In this document: one piece after another, positions 8,482 to 17,798 of the stretch
Position numbering within the stretch: the first letter of the stretch is position 1
How the letters are laid out: each line of letters opens with the position of its first letter
The notes under the pieces: generated by a model
What the model was told of the DNA's origin: nothing
What the model saw: only the letters and a program-made list of their open reading frames with translations
The model's database searches: none
NCBI RefSeq assembly: GCF_026240945.1
Contig: NZ_JAPFPY010000002.1
Span: forward strand, 186,001-250,000
Reading direction: 5' to 3'
Source: Mycolicibacterium sp. J2
GTDB taxonomy: Bacteria > Actinomycetota > Actinomycetes > Mycobacteriales > Mycobacteriaceae
Length of the DNA stretch: 64,000 nt
Translations under genes and position numbers: made by a program

Positions 8482-9587
8482 TGGTGGCCGGCGACGTCGC
8501 GCGGTTCGGCATCCGCACCCGGTTGCTCGCGGCCAACTCCGTTGTCGTGGTGGCCAGCATCGCCACCACCATCGTGGTCGCCATGTTGGTGGGCCCACCG
8601 ATGTTCCAGCGACTCATGGATGCTGCCGTGCAGCCCGGCAATGCGACCGACCATCCCTATCAGCGGGCCTTCGCCCGCGCGACGACGATGTCGGTGGGCA
8701 CCGCGCTCGCGGTGTCGGCGGTGACGGCACTGGCGCTCAGCTGGTACCTGAGTCGTCGGGTTTACCGGTCGGCCTCCGAATTGGCCAGCGCGGCAACGGC
8801 AATCGCCGACGGGCGCTACGACGTCCGGGTGTCAGCCACCGGGCTTGGCAAGGAGTTCGACGAAATAGCCGCGGCGTTCACCTCGATGGCGCAGCGCCTC
8901 GGCGACGTCGATCGGAGCCGGCGGCAGATGCTGGCGGACCTGGCCCACGAGATCCGCACCCCGGTGGCGGTCCTGGAAGCCTATTTCGAGGCGTTGGAGG
9001 ACGGCGTACAGACCTTGGACGCGGAGACGATCGGCGTGTTGCGGGATCAGACCCGCCGGCTCACCCGGTTCAGTGCCGATGTCGGCGCCCTGTTCAGCGC
9101 TGAGCAGCGTTCGGATGCCATCGATGTGCGCCCGGTCGAAGTCGGTGAGGTGATCACGAACGCGGTGGCCTCGTTCGAACCGCAGTACCGCGCCAAGGGC
9201 GTGGACTTGGCCCACCGGATCGACCCCGGCCTCCCGGCGGTCGTGGGGGACCCGGAACGCATCGGGCAGGTGCTGACCAACCTGCTCAACAATGCTCTGC
9301 GGCACACCCATGGCGGAGACCGGGTCAGGATCGGTGCGCGGTTGGCCGGTGCTGCCGTCGAGGTCTCGGTGTGTGACAACGGCGATGGCATCCCGGCCGA
9401 ACACCTCGGCCGGGTGTTCGAGCGCTTCTATCGCGTCGACACCGCGCGCGACCGTGGGCACGGTGGTGCCGGTATCGGGCTGGCGATCGCCAAGGCGTTC
9501 GTCGAGGCGCAGGGCGGCCGGATCGTCGCCGCCAGCGCCGGGACCGGCCATGGGAGCACCTTCACGTTCACGATCCCGGTGCGTTAG
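8481..9587 (+). CDS. Membrane sensor histidine kinase (HAMP-HisKA)
   Basis: 368 residues from a GTG overlapping the regulator's stop by one base. Two membrane helices (about residues 12-35 and 70-92) flank a short external loop of about 35 residues, too small for a folded sensor. HAMP follows, then HisKA with DLAHEIRTPVAVLEAYFE carrying the phospho-His. HATPase_c has NNALRHT, DNGDGI and GHGGAGIGLAIAKAF. It forms a standard two-component pair with the preceding regulator; the small sensor loop suggests it senses the membrane or a partner protein. Confidence 0.93.
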   Translation: MVAGDVARFGIRTRLLAANSVVVVASIATTIVVAMLVGPPMFQRLMDAAVQPGNATDHPYQRAFARATTMSVGTALAVSAVTALALSWYLSRRVYRSASELASAATAIADGRYDVRVSATGLGKEFDEIAAAFTSMAQRLGDVDRSRRQMLADLAHEIRTPVAVLEAYFEALEDGVQTLDAETIGVLRDQTRRLTRFSADVGALFSAEQRSDAIDVRPVEVGEVITNAVASFEPQYRAKGVDLAHRIDPGLPAVVGDPERIGQVLTNLLNNALRHTHGGDRVRIGARLAGAAVEVSVCDNGDGIPAEHLGRVFERFYRVDTARDRGHGGAGIGLAIAKAFVEAQGGRIVAASAGTGHGSTFTFTIPVR

Positions 9588-9590
9588 CTG

Positions 9591-10457
9591 CTATCGCCGA
9601 TCGAGTACCAACCACCCGCCGTGGTGTTCGGATACCGTGAATCGCATGGATGGTGGTGCGGCACAGAGCCGTTCACCGAGTGTCCGCAACGTGGCGATAT
9701 CGAATCGGCGGATGTGTCCGTAGCAGGCTTGCGGCTGCTCCTCGAACGGTACCGCGACCACCACCCGGTACCGGGCCAACCGCAACGCCTCGGTCAGCAC
9801 CCGGTCTCCGGTCGGCTCATCCAGATGCTCGAGCAGGTGCAGCGCGGTGACGGTGTCAGCCGCATGGTCGGGTAGGGGAACCCGGCCGGCATCGCAGCGC
9901 AAGGTGCGTACCGGGCGCCGCAGCCGGCGGCTCACCGCGTCCAGCAGATCCATCGTCGGCCCGCTCAGGTCGGTGGCCAGCACCTCGAAACCACTGCGCT
10001 GCATGCGCAACGGAAAGAAGCCGAAGCAGGACCCCAGGTCGATCAACCGGGGCCCGACCACCAGCTCGGCGGCCCGCTCGTGGACGGGGGCGAACGCGGC
10101 GCTGCCGTCCTCCAGCGCAGCAATGGAGTTGCGGTAGAACCGCTGCCATGCCGCGATGCCGCCGTCGACCGTCGATCGCACCACTCCCGTGAACACCTGC
10201 TCGAACTCCGGGCGGCCGCGCAGCCAGGACCCCAGCTGCTGAGTCAGCAGCACCGCGAGTTCGTCGGTCAGCTCGTCCGGTGTCAGGTCGTGCTCGACCG
10301 TCAGCACGGCGCCCTCGCGAGAGGCGGTGAACCGGGCGCGGCGCCCGTCGTCGTGCGGCGGGCGCCGCAGCACCCGCACCCCGTCACCGTGCCACACGCC
10401 GACGGATGTCGGCGCGAGCGGATCGACCTCGGCGGGATCCAGGAGAGCGACGGTCAT
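9591..10457 (-). CDS. mftM: Mycofactocin oligosaccharide methyltransferase
   Basis: 288 residues from the ATG at 10457; a start 37 codons upstream is less likely because that stretch has no family character. Class I SAM-methyltransferase fold: RLIDLGSCFGFFPLRM near residue 140 is the SAM-binding loop, followed by LATDLSG and ALHLLEHLDEP. The length and the position divergent from mftA match MftM, which methylates the glucose chain of mycofactocin (established for M. smegmatis MftM, as I recall). A generic methyltransferase is the alternative; the neighbourhood strongly favours MftM. Confidence 0.8.
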   Translation of the reverse strand: MTVALLDPAEVDPLAPTSVGVWHGDGVRVLRRPPHDDGRRARFTASREGAVLTVEHDLTPDELTDELAVLLTQQLGSWLRGRPEFEQVFTGVVRSTVDGGIAAWQRFYRNSIAALEDGSAAFAPVHERAAELVVGPRLIDLGSCFGFFPLRMQRSGFEVLATDLSGPTMDLLDAVSRRLRRPVRTLRCDAGRVPLPDHAADTVTALHLLEHLDEPTGDRVLTEALRLARYRVVVAVPFEEQPQACYGHIRRFDIATLRTLGERLCAAPPSMRFTVSEHHGGWLVLDRR

Positions 10458-10616
10458 GGTGGACAACGTTATTGGCGGCAACGGTGGATCCGCCCGCGCC
10501 AACTGGGTGCGATCTGCGCCTGACCGGGTGGGTGGCCAACTGCCCGTCCGGCCAGTGTTGCCTGACATCGGTGTGACTTAGCGTCAGTGGTGTCCATCAC
10601 AGCCCTGGAGGTACCG

Positions 10617-10721
10617 ATGCCCACTCATGACACCACCGAGAACACCGCGACGGTAACGCCGCTGGTCGAGGAGACCTTGGTCGAGGAGGTCCTCATCGAC
10701 GGCATGTGCGGGGTGTACTGA
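10617..10721 (+). CDS. mftA: Mycofactocin precursor peptide
   Basis: 34 codons. ATG at 10617 follows a strong ribosome binding site (TGGAGGT at 10606-10612). The peptide ends in the diagnostic IDGMCGVY. The last two residues, Val-Tyr, are decarboxylated and cyclised by MftC and become the redox core of mycofactocin. The acidic repeat VEETLVEEV in the leader is typical for binding MftB. The stop is followed after 1 bp by mftB. Confidence 0.95.
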   Translation: MPTHDTTENTATVTPLVEETLVEEVLIDGMCGVY

Positions 10722-10722
10722 C

Positions 10723-10983
10723 ATGCCGTTCGATCCGAACGGCGCCTGGCGGCTACACCCGCAGGTCGCCGTCCGGCCCGAGCCGTTCGGTGCGCTGCTG
10801 TACCACTTCGGCACCCGCAAGCTGTCCTTCCTGAAGAACTGCACGGTGGTCGAGGTGGTGCAGTCCCTGCCTCGGTATCCCAGTGCCGCGGCCGCTCTGG
10901 AAGCGGCGGGGGTGCGGGATTGCGAGACCTACACCAAAGCTCTTGCCACGCTGGCGCACTCGCAGATGTTGGTGCAGTCATGA
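10723..10983 (+). CDS. mftB: Mycofactocin precursor-binding chaperone (RiPP recognition element)
   Basis: 86 residues. Small RRE protein of the PqqD-like winged-helix class: it holds the MftA leader and presents its C-terminus to MftC. Family features seen are the RPEPFGALLYHFGTRKLSFLK strand region and VVEVVQSL. It lies between mftA (1 bp gap) and mftC (ATGA overlap), the normal order, which makes the assignment safe. Confidence 0.95.
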   Translation: MPFDPNGAWRLHPQVAVRPEPFGALLYHFGTRKLSFLKNCTVVEVVQSLPRYPSAAAALEAAGVRDCETYTKALATLAHSQMLVQS

Positions 10984-12146
10984 CGACGTTTTCGCCGGCG
11001 GTGACGCTCAGCGATCAGTTCGAACTGGGCCTGGACGCGCCCATCTGCCTGACCTGGGAGTTGACCTACGCGTGCAACCTATCCTGCGTGCACTGCCTGT
11101 CGTCGTCGGGCCGCCGTGATCCGCGTGAGCTGAGCACACGTCAGTGCAAGGACATCATCGACGAGCTGGAACGCATGCAGGTGTTCTACGTGAACATCGG
11201 CGGCGGTGAGCCGACGGTGCGCTCGGATTTCTGGGAGCTGGTCGACTACGCCACCGAACACCATGTGGGCGTGAAGTTCTCGACCAACGGGGTACGCATC
11301 ACCCCCGCCGTCGCCGCCAAGCTGGCCGCCAGTGACTACGTCGACGTGCAGATCTCCCTGGACGGTGCCACCGCCGAGATCAACGACGCGGTGCGCGGTC
11401 CCGGGTCGTTCGACATGGCGGTGCGCGCCTTGACGAACCTCCAGGCTGCCGGCTTCAAGGACGCCAAGATCTCCGTCGTCGTCACCCGGCACAATGTGGA
11501 GCAACTCGATGAATTCAAGGCGTTGGCGGATCGTTTCGGAGCGACGCTGCGGATCACCCGGCTGCGCCCATCGGGTCGCGGCGCCGACGTGTGGGACGAG
11601 TTGCACCCCACCGCGGCGCAGCAGCGCCGGCTCTACGACTGGCTGGTCGCCCGCGGTGACGGTGTTCTTACCGGGGATTCGTTTTTCCATCTGTCGGCGT
11701 ACGGCAGTGCCCTGCCCGGGCTGAATCTCTGTGGTGCCGGCCGCGTGGTGTGCCTGATCGATCCGGTCGGCGACGTGTATGCCTGCCCGTTCGCCATCCA
11801 CGAGAAGTTCCTGGCCGGAAACGTGCTGACCGGCAACGGATTCCAGGATGTCTGGCAGAACGCGCCGCTGTTCGCCGAACTGCGCAATCCGACCACCGGC
11901 GGTGCGTGTGCATCCTGTGCGCACTTCGACAGCTGCCGTGGCGGATGTATGGCGGCCAAGTTCTTCACCGGGCTGCCGATGGACGGCCCGGATCCCGAAT
12001 GTGTACAGGGCTACGGAGAATCGGCGCTCAGTGCCGAGCGCTCCGTCCCCCGCCCGGCCGTGGACCATTCCCGGTCGCTGCCGCTGACGGTGCTCAAGAA
12101 GCCCAAGCGGGTGTGCGACGTCAACCCCGTCAGTGAATTGTTGTAA
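10980..12146 (+). CDS. mftC: Radical SAM/SPASM mycofactocin maturase
   Basis: 388 residues from the ATG overlapping the mftB stop. The radical SAM cluster motif is CNLSCVHC (CxxxCxxC) around residues 29-36, followed by GGGEP. The C-terminal SPASM domain carries more cysteines (CGAGRVVCLIDPVGDVYACPF, then CASCAHFDSCRGGC) for auxiliary iron-sulfur clusters. It decarboxylates and cross-links the terminal Val-Tyr of MftA. Length is standard and no catalytic residue appears lost. Confidence 0.97.
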   Translation: MTTFSPAVTLSDQFELGLDAPICLTWELTYACNLSCVHCLSSSGRRDPRELSTRQCKDIIDELERMQVFYVNIGGGEPTVRSDFWELVDYATEHHVGVKFSTNGVRITPAVAAKLAASDYVDVQISLDGATAEINDAVRGPGSFDMAVRALTNLQAAGFKDAKISVVVTRHNVEQLDEFKALADRFGATLRITRLRPSGRGADVWDELHPTAAQQRRLYDWLVARGDGVLTGDSFFHLSAYGSALPGLNLCGAGRVVCLIDPVGDVYACPFAIHEKFLAGNVLTGNGFQDVWQNAPLFAELRNPTTGGACASCAHFDSCRGGCMAAKFFTGLPMDGPDPECVQGYGESALSAERSVPRPAVDHSRSLPLTVLKKPKRVCDVNPVSELL

Positions 12147-12157
12147 GGAGCGAAACG

Positions 12158-13324
12158 ATGGCATGGTTCGAGACCGTCGCCGAGGCGCAGCGCCGCGCCG
12201 CGAAACGGCTGCCGAAGAGTGTGTACAGCGCGCTGTTGGCCGGATCGGAGAAGGGTAGCACCGTCGCAGACAACACCGCGGCGTTCGGTGAGCTCGGCTT
12301 CGCGCCGCACGTCGCCGGTCTGTCCAGCAAGCGTGATCTCGCCACAACCGTGATGGGCCAGTCGATTTCGTTGCCGGTGTTCATCTCGCCGACCGGGGTG
12401 CAGGCCGTGCATCCCGACGGCGAGGTGGCAGTTGCCCGCGCTGCCGCGGCGCGGGGGACCGCGATGAGCCTGTCGTCGTTCGCCAGTAAGGCAATAGAAG
12501 AGGTGGCGGCAGCCAACCCGCAGACCTTTTTCCAGATGTACTGGACGGGGACCCGCGACCAGCTGGAGGCCCGGATGGAACGGGCGCGGGCGGCCGGCGC
12601 CGTCGGCCTGATCCTCACCACGGACTGGTCCTTCTCACACGGTCGGGACTGGGGCAGCCCCAAGATTCCGGAACGCATGGACCTCAAGGCCATGGCCCGG
12701 TTCGCGCCGGAAGGGTTGCGGCGCCCGCGTTGGCTGCTCGACTTCGCCCGCACCGGCCGGGTGCCGGATCTGACGGCGCCCAATCTCGCCGAACCCGGAA
12801 CGCCGGCGCCCACCTTCTTCGGCGCCTATGGCGAGTGGATGCAGACGCCGCTACCCACCTGGGCGGATATCGCCTGGCTACGGGAGCGCTGGGGTGGTCC
12901 GTTCATGCTCAAGGGCGTCATGCGCGTCGACGATGCCAAGCGTGCCGTCGATGCCGGTGTCAGCGCCATCTCGGTCTCCAATCACGGCGGCAACAACCTC
13001 GACGGCACGCCCGCCTCGATCCGGGCGCTGCCCGCCATCGCGTCGGCCGTCGGCTCCGATGTCGACATCGTGCTGGACGGCGGTATCCGGCGGGGTAGCG
13101 ACGTGGTCAAGGCGGTGGCCCTGGGTGCGCGTGCGGTGATGCTCGGCCGGGCGTACCTATGGGGCTTGGCCGCCGGTGGCCAGGAGGGCGTGGAGAACGT
13201 GCTGGACATTCTCCGCGGCGGCATCGATTCGGCCTTGCTGGGGCTCGGCTTGTCCTCGGTGCAGGATCTCCGGCCGTCGGACCTGGTCATTCCGGACGGC
13301 TTCGCCCGGGCGCTGGGAACCTGA
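12158..13324 (+). CDS. mftD: FMN-dependent mycofactocin dehydrogenase
   Basis: 388 residues; GGAGCGAAACG precedes the ATG. Lactate-oxidase-type FMN TIM barrel: MSLSSFASKAIEE, the active-site stretch SNHGGNNLDGTPASIRALP with the catalytic histidine, and VLDGGIRRGSDVVKAVALGA for phosphate binding. MftD oxidatively deaminates the released dipeptide to form pre-mycofactocin. In the usual cluster mftE and mftF follow; here the next gene is alkB, so the cluster stops at mftD. Confidence 0.95.
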   Translation: MAWFETVAEAQRRAAKRLPKSVYSALLAGSEKGSTVADNTAAFGELGFAPHVAGLSSKRDLATTVMGQSISLPVFISPTGVQAVHPDGEVAVARAAAARGTAMSLSSFASKAIEEVAAANPQTFFQMYWTGTRDQLEARMERARAAGAVGLILTTDWSFSHGRDWGSPKIPERMDLKAMARFAPEGLRRPRWLLDFARTGRVPDLTAPNLAEPGTPAPTFFGAYGEWMQTPLPTWADIAWLRERWGGPFMLKGVMRVDDAKRAVDAGVSAISVSNHGGNNLDGTPASIRALPAIASAVGSDVDIVLDGGIRRGSDVVKAVALGARAVMLGRAYLWGLAAGGQEGVENVLDILRGGIDSALLGLGLSSVQDLRPSDLVIPDGFARALGT

Positions 13325-13349
13325 CCAGGTTGTTTTACAAATAGCGGGC

Positions 13350-13385
13350 GTTTGTCTAGACGCCGGACAAACAGCGGTCTATAGT
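13350..13385 (+). promoter_or_regulatory. alkB promoter with inverted-repeat operator
   Basis: GTTTGTC (13350-13356) and GACAAAC (13366-13372) form a perfect 7-bp inverted repeat with a 9-bp spacer that itself holds the palindrome GTCTAGAC. A TATAGT -10-like element lies at 13380-13385. A repressor bound here would block polymerase. The TetR-family gene at 15069, last gene of the same operon, is the natural candidate (inference). The alkB ribosome site AGGAGGAG is at 13411-13418. Confidence 0.6.
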
Positions 13386-13428
13386 CAACTGCACTGGTGA
13401 TGCCACTCACAGGAGGAGTTGACTGACG

Positions 13429-14655
13429 ATGACGTCGCAAACCGATCTCCGGGCCCAGCCGGTCCCGGCTGCCGACTGGCGGGACCGCAAGCGTTACCTC
13501 TGGTTGTTGGGCCTGATCGCGCCAACGGCGCTGTTCGTGATGCTGCCGGTGGTATGGGCGTTGAACCATGCCGGCTGGTCGGCCGCGGCTCAGGTCCCGT
13601 TTTGGATCGGGCCGCTGCTGGTGTACGTGCTGCTGCCCATCCTGGACCGGTTTTTCGGGCCTGATGGACAAAACCCGCCCGATGAGGTGATGGAGCGGCT
13701 GGAGAACGACAAGTATTACCGCTACTGCACCTACATCTACATCCCGTTCCAGTACGCCAGCGTCATCATGGGTGCCTACCTGTTCACCGCGTCCGACCTG
13801 GGTTGGCTCGGGTTCGACGGCGGGCTGGGCTGGCCGGCCAAGATCGGCCTGGCCCTCTCGGTCGGGGTGCTCGGCGGCGTCGGTATCAACACCGCCCACG
13901 AGATGGGCCACAAGAAGGATGCGCTGGAGCGCTGGTTGTCCAAGATCACCTTGGCCCAGACCTGCTACGGCCACTTCTACATCGAGCACAACCGCGGGCA
14001 TCATGTCCGCGTCGCCACCCCGGAAGATCCCGCGTCGGCGCGGTTCGGCGAGACGTTCTGGGAGTTCCTGCCGCGCAGCGTGTGGGGCAGCCTGAAGTCG
14101 TCCTGGGAGCTGGAGGCCAAGCGGCTGGAACGGGCCGGGAAATCGAAGTGGCACCCGTCCAACGACGTGCTGAATGCCTGGGCGATGTCGGTCGTGTTCT
14201 ACGGCGCCCTGCTCGCGATCTTCGGCCTGGGTCTGATCCCGTACATCCTGATCTCGGCGATCTATGGTTTCGCCCTGTTGGAGACCGTCAACTACCTGGA
14301 GCATTACGGGCTGTTGCGGCAGAAGCTGGAGTCCGGCCGGTACGAGCGGTGCGCGCCGGTGCACAGCTGGAATTCCGATCACATCGTCACCAATCTGTTC
14401 CTCTACCACCTGCAGCGGCACAGCGATCACCACGCCAACCCGACGCGGCGCTACCAAACCCTGCGCAGCATGGACGGTGCGCCCAACCTGCCCAGCGGGT
14501 ATGCCTCGATGATCGGGCTGACCTACTTCCCGCCGCTGTGGCGCAAGGTGATGGACCATCGGGTGCTGGCCCACTATGACGGCGATATCACTCGCGCCAA
14601 CATCCATCCGCGGATGCGGGACAAGGTGCTGGCCAAGTACGGAGCTGAGGCATGA
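13429..14655 (+). CDS. alkB: Alkane 1-monooxygenase (non-heme diiron, membrane)
   Basis: 408 residues. Hydrophobic helices alternate with the eight-histidine diiron motifs of the AlkB family: HEMGHK, EHNRGHH and LQRHSDHHA, plus the NYLEHYGL signature. It hydroxylates the terminal carbon of medium-chain alkanes using electrons from rubredoxin. The two rubredoxin genes follow at once and a TetR regulator completes the operon, the mycobacterial alkB-rubA-rubB-tetR order (Rv3252c-Rv3249c). It is intact by length and motifs. Confidence 0.97.
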   Translation: MTSQTDLRAQPVPAADWRDRKRYLWLLGLIAPTALFVMLPVVWALNHAGWSAAAQVPFWIGPLLVYVLLPILDRFFGPDGQNPPDEVMERLENDKYYRYCTYIYIPFQYASVIMGAYLFTASDLGWLGFDGGLGWPAKIGLALSVGVLGGVGINTAHEMGHKKDALERWLSKITLAQTCYGHFYIEHNRGHHVRVATPEDPASARFGETFWEFLPRSVWGSLKSSWELEAKRLERAGKSKWHPSNDVLNAWAMSVVFYGALLAIFGLGLIPYILISAIYGFALLETVNYLEHYGLLRQKLESGRYERCAPVHSWNSDHIVTNLFLYHLQRHSDHHANPTRRYQTLRSMDGAPNLPSGYASMIGLTYFPPLWRKVMDHRVLAHYDGDITRANIHPRMRDKVLAKYGAEA

Positions 14656-14677
14656 GCGACGCTGGCGAGGGAATCGC

Positions 14678-14851
14678 ATGAGCGCCTACCGCTGTCCGGG
14701 CTGCGACTACGTCTACGACGAAGCCAAAGGGGCTCCGCGCGAGGGCTTTCCGCCGGGAACGGTCTGGAGCCAGGTACCCGACGACTGGACCTGCCCGGAC
14801 TGCGCGGTTCGTGAGAAGGTCGACTTCGAAGAGATCGGTGCGAAAGCATGA
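14678..14851 (+). CDS. rubA: Rubredoxin 1 (AlkG type)
   Basis: 57 residues from the ATG at 14678; a start further upstream would add residues encoded within the alkB end. Both iron-binding knuckles are present: [10 protein letters not shown] and CPDC, the second as [10 protein letters not shown]. One iron on four cysteines carries electrons from rubredoxin reductase to AlkB. The end overlaps rubB by ATGA. The second knuckle is followed by AVREKVDFE rather than the commoner GAAKSDFE, a difference that often separates AlkG1-type from AlkG2-type rubredoxins. Confidence 0.95.
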   Translation: MSAYRCPGCDYVYDEAKGAPREGFPPGTVWSQVPDDWTCPDCAVREKVDFEEIGAKA

Positions 14852-15030
14852 GTGACTACAAGCTCTATGTCTGCGTGCAGTGCGGATTCGAGTACGACGA
14901 GGCGAAGGGCTGGCCGGAGGACGGCATCGCCCCCGGCACCCGGTGGGACGACATCCCCGACGATTGGAGCTGCCCGGACTGTGGCGCGGCGAAATCGGAC
15001 TTCGACATGGTCGAGGTCTCAAGGTCTTGA
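14848..15030 (+). CDS. rubB: Rubredoxin 2 (AlkG2 type)
   Basis: 60 residues, starting in the ATGA overlap with rubA. Iron ligands lie in [18 protein letters not shown] and [11 protein letters not shown]. The GAAKSDF ending marks the electron-transfer-competent AlkG2 type. In alkB operons it is thought to be the working electron donor; whether both rubredoxins serve AlkB is not visible from sequence. Confidence 0.95.
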   Translation: MSDYKLYVCVQCGFEYDEAKGWPEDGIAPGTRWDDIPDDWSCPDCGAAKSDFDMVEVSRS

Positions 15031-15068
15031 CCGCCGATTGGGTGGGGTTAGGCGATAACCTCGGCCCT

Positions 15069-15701
15069 ATGAACACCTCGATGCCCCGGCGGACGGTGCC
15101 ACGCGTGCCGTACGCCGAGGCATCGCGGGTGCTGCTGCGGGACTCGATCCTGGACGGCATGCGCGAGCTGCTGTTGGTGCGGGACTGGTCCTCGATCACC
15201 CTCACCGATGTGGCGCGTGCCGCCGGGATCAGCCGGCAGACCATCTACAACGAATTCGGATCCCGGCAGGGGCTGGCCGAAGGCTATGCGCTGCGGCTGG
15301 CCGACCGGCTGGTCGACGCCGTCGCGCACGCCATCAACCACAACGTCGGCCAGGTGTACGAGGCATTCCTGGAGGGCTTCCGGGCCTTTTTCGTGGACTC
15401 GGCGTCCGACCCGCTGGTCATCTCGCTGCTGACCGGCGCCGCCAAGCCTGACCTGCTGCAGATCATCACCATCGGCAGCGGGCCCATCATCACGCGCTGT
15501 TCGGCGCGGCTGCAGGACACCTTCCAGACCAGCTGGATCCGCTCCAGCGACGAGGACGCCGGGGTGCTGGCCCGCGCCATCGTCCGATTGGCCATGAGTT
15601 ATGTGTCCATGCCGCCGGAAGCCGACCACGATGTGGCCCGTGACCTGGCCCGGCTCATGTCGCCGTTCGCCGAACGATACGGTGTAATCGACACCCCTTA
15701 G
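15069..15701 (+). CDS. TetR-family regulator of the alk operon
   Basis: 210 residues from the ATG at 15069; a TTG at 15027 overlapping the rubB stop would add 14 residues. The N-terminal helix-turn-helix is clear (ITLTDVARAAGISRQTIYNEFGSRQGL, about residues 39-65). The C-terminal ligand-binding domain is helical. Position at the end of alkB-rubA-rubB matches the Rv3249c-type alkane regulator. It probably represses the operon through the inverted repeat before alkB and is released by a fatty product. Confidence 0.88.
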   Translation: MNTSMPRRTVPRVPYAEASRVLLRDSILDGMRELLLVRDWSSITLTDVARAAGISRQTIYNEFGSRQGLAEGYALRLADRLVDAVAHAINHNVGQVYEAFLEGFRAFFVDSASDPLVISLLTGAAKPDLLQIITIGSGPIITRCSARLQDTFQTSWIRSSDEDAGVLARAIVRLAMSYVSMPPEADHDVARDLARLMSPFAERYGVIDTP

Positions 15702-15810
15702 CTGTCAGAGCGCCGAGCGCCTGTCCCGCGAGCCCGCAGGCTAGAGGTGTCTTCGGGGCACAGCTGTGCCGCCGACAGTCATTGACGGTTCAAAAAAGAG
15801 GGGCTCTTAC

Positions 15811-17271
<1,461 letters not shown>

Positions 17272-17276
17272 GCCCG

Positions 17277-17750
17277 GTGCCCACAAGATTCACGCGGACG
17301 ATCGCCGCGACGGCTCTGTGCGCCGTCGCGGCGATCGGCTGTTCACACCGCAACGACGAATCCCAGCTGCCACCCGAGCCGCCGGTGCCGGTGCGCCACG
17401 ACATTCCGGCCCTGGTGGCGGTGTTTCCCACCATCGGGGCTCCCGAAGCCGTCTCGTGGGTGCAATGGACCGGCGATGCCGGTGCCCCCACCGCCGGGGT
17501 GCGGTGGACCGATGCCGTGGTGAAGCTCTCGCCTGAGGTGACGGAAGCCATGATGAAGCTCTTCCAGCCCACCGACACCGGCCGCAAGCCACGGGTGCGC
17601 GACGAACTCAGTGCCGAAGTGCCCCAAGGCCCGTTCCTCACCGGCCAGCGCCTCGACAACGGCTTCTCGACGCCGCCCGCGACGAGCACGTACGCATTCC
17701 TGGATCGCAGCCACGCCACCCTGGTGCTGCAGGCCACGAGCTTGGATTAG
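17277..17750 (+). CDS. Putative lipoprotein of unknown function
   Basis: 157 residues from a GTG 5 bp after sahH. The start gives an export signal ending in AAIGC, a lipobox-like site with the cysteine at residue 22. The mature part has VFPTIGAPEAVSWVQWTGDAG and no motif I recognise. The gene may be co-transcribed with sahH. It is the first gene that departs from the M. tuberculosis sahH-tmk order. Confidence 0.7.
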   Translation: MPTRFTRTIAATALCAVAAIGCSHRNDESQLPPEPPVPVRHDIPALVAVFPTIGAPEAVSWVQWTGDAGAPTAGVRWTDAVVKLSPEVTEAMMKLFQPTDTGRKPRVRDELSAEVPQGPFLTGQRLDNGFSTPPATSTYAFLDRSHATLVLQATSLD

Positions 17751-17798
17751 CCCGCATCCGCGCTGCGTAGAATTCTGCTCAGCGATCGAGGGGGGCGA

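Noticed and set aside
10574..10586. TGAC-N5-GTCA before mftA as an MftR operator
   Set aside because: Four-base arms are too short to separate from chance, and no MftR gene is in the window.
15702..15810. Possible SAH riboswitch before sahH
   Set aside because: No match to the known conserved core that I could find by eye in the 109-bp leader.
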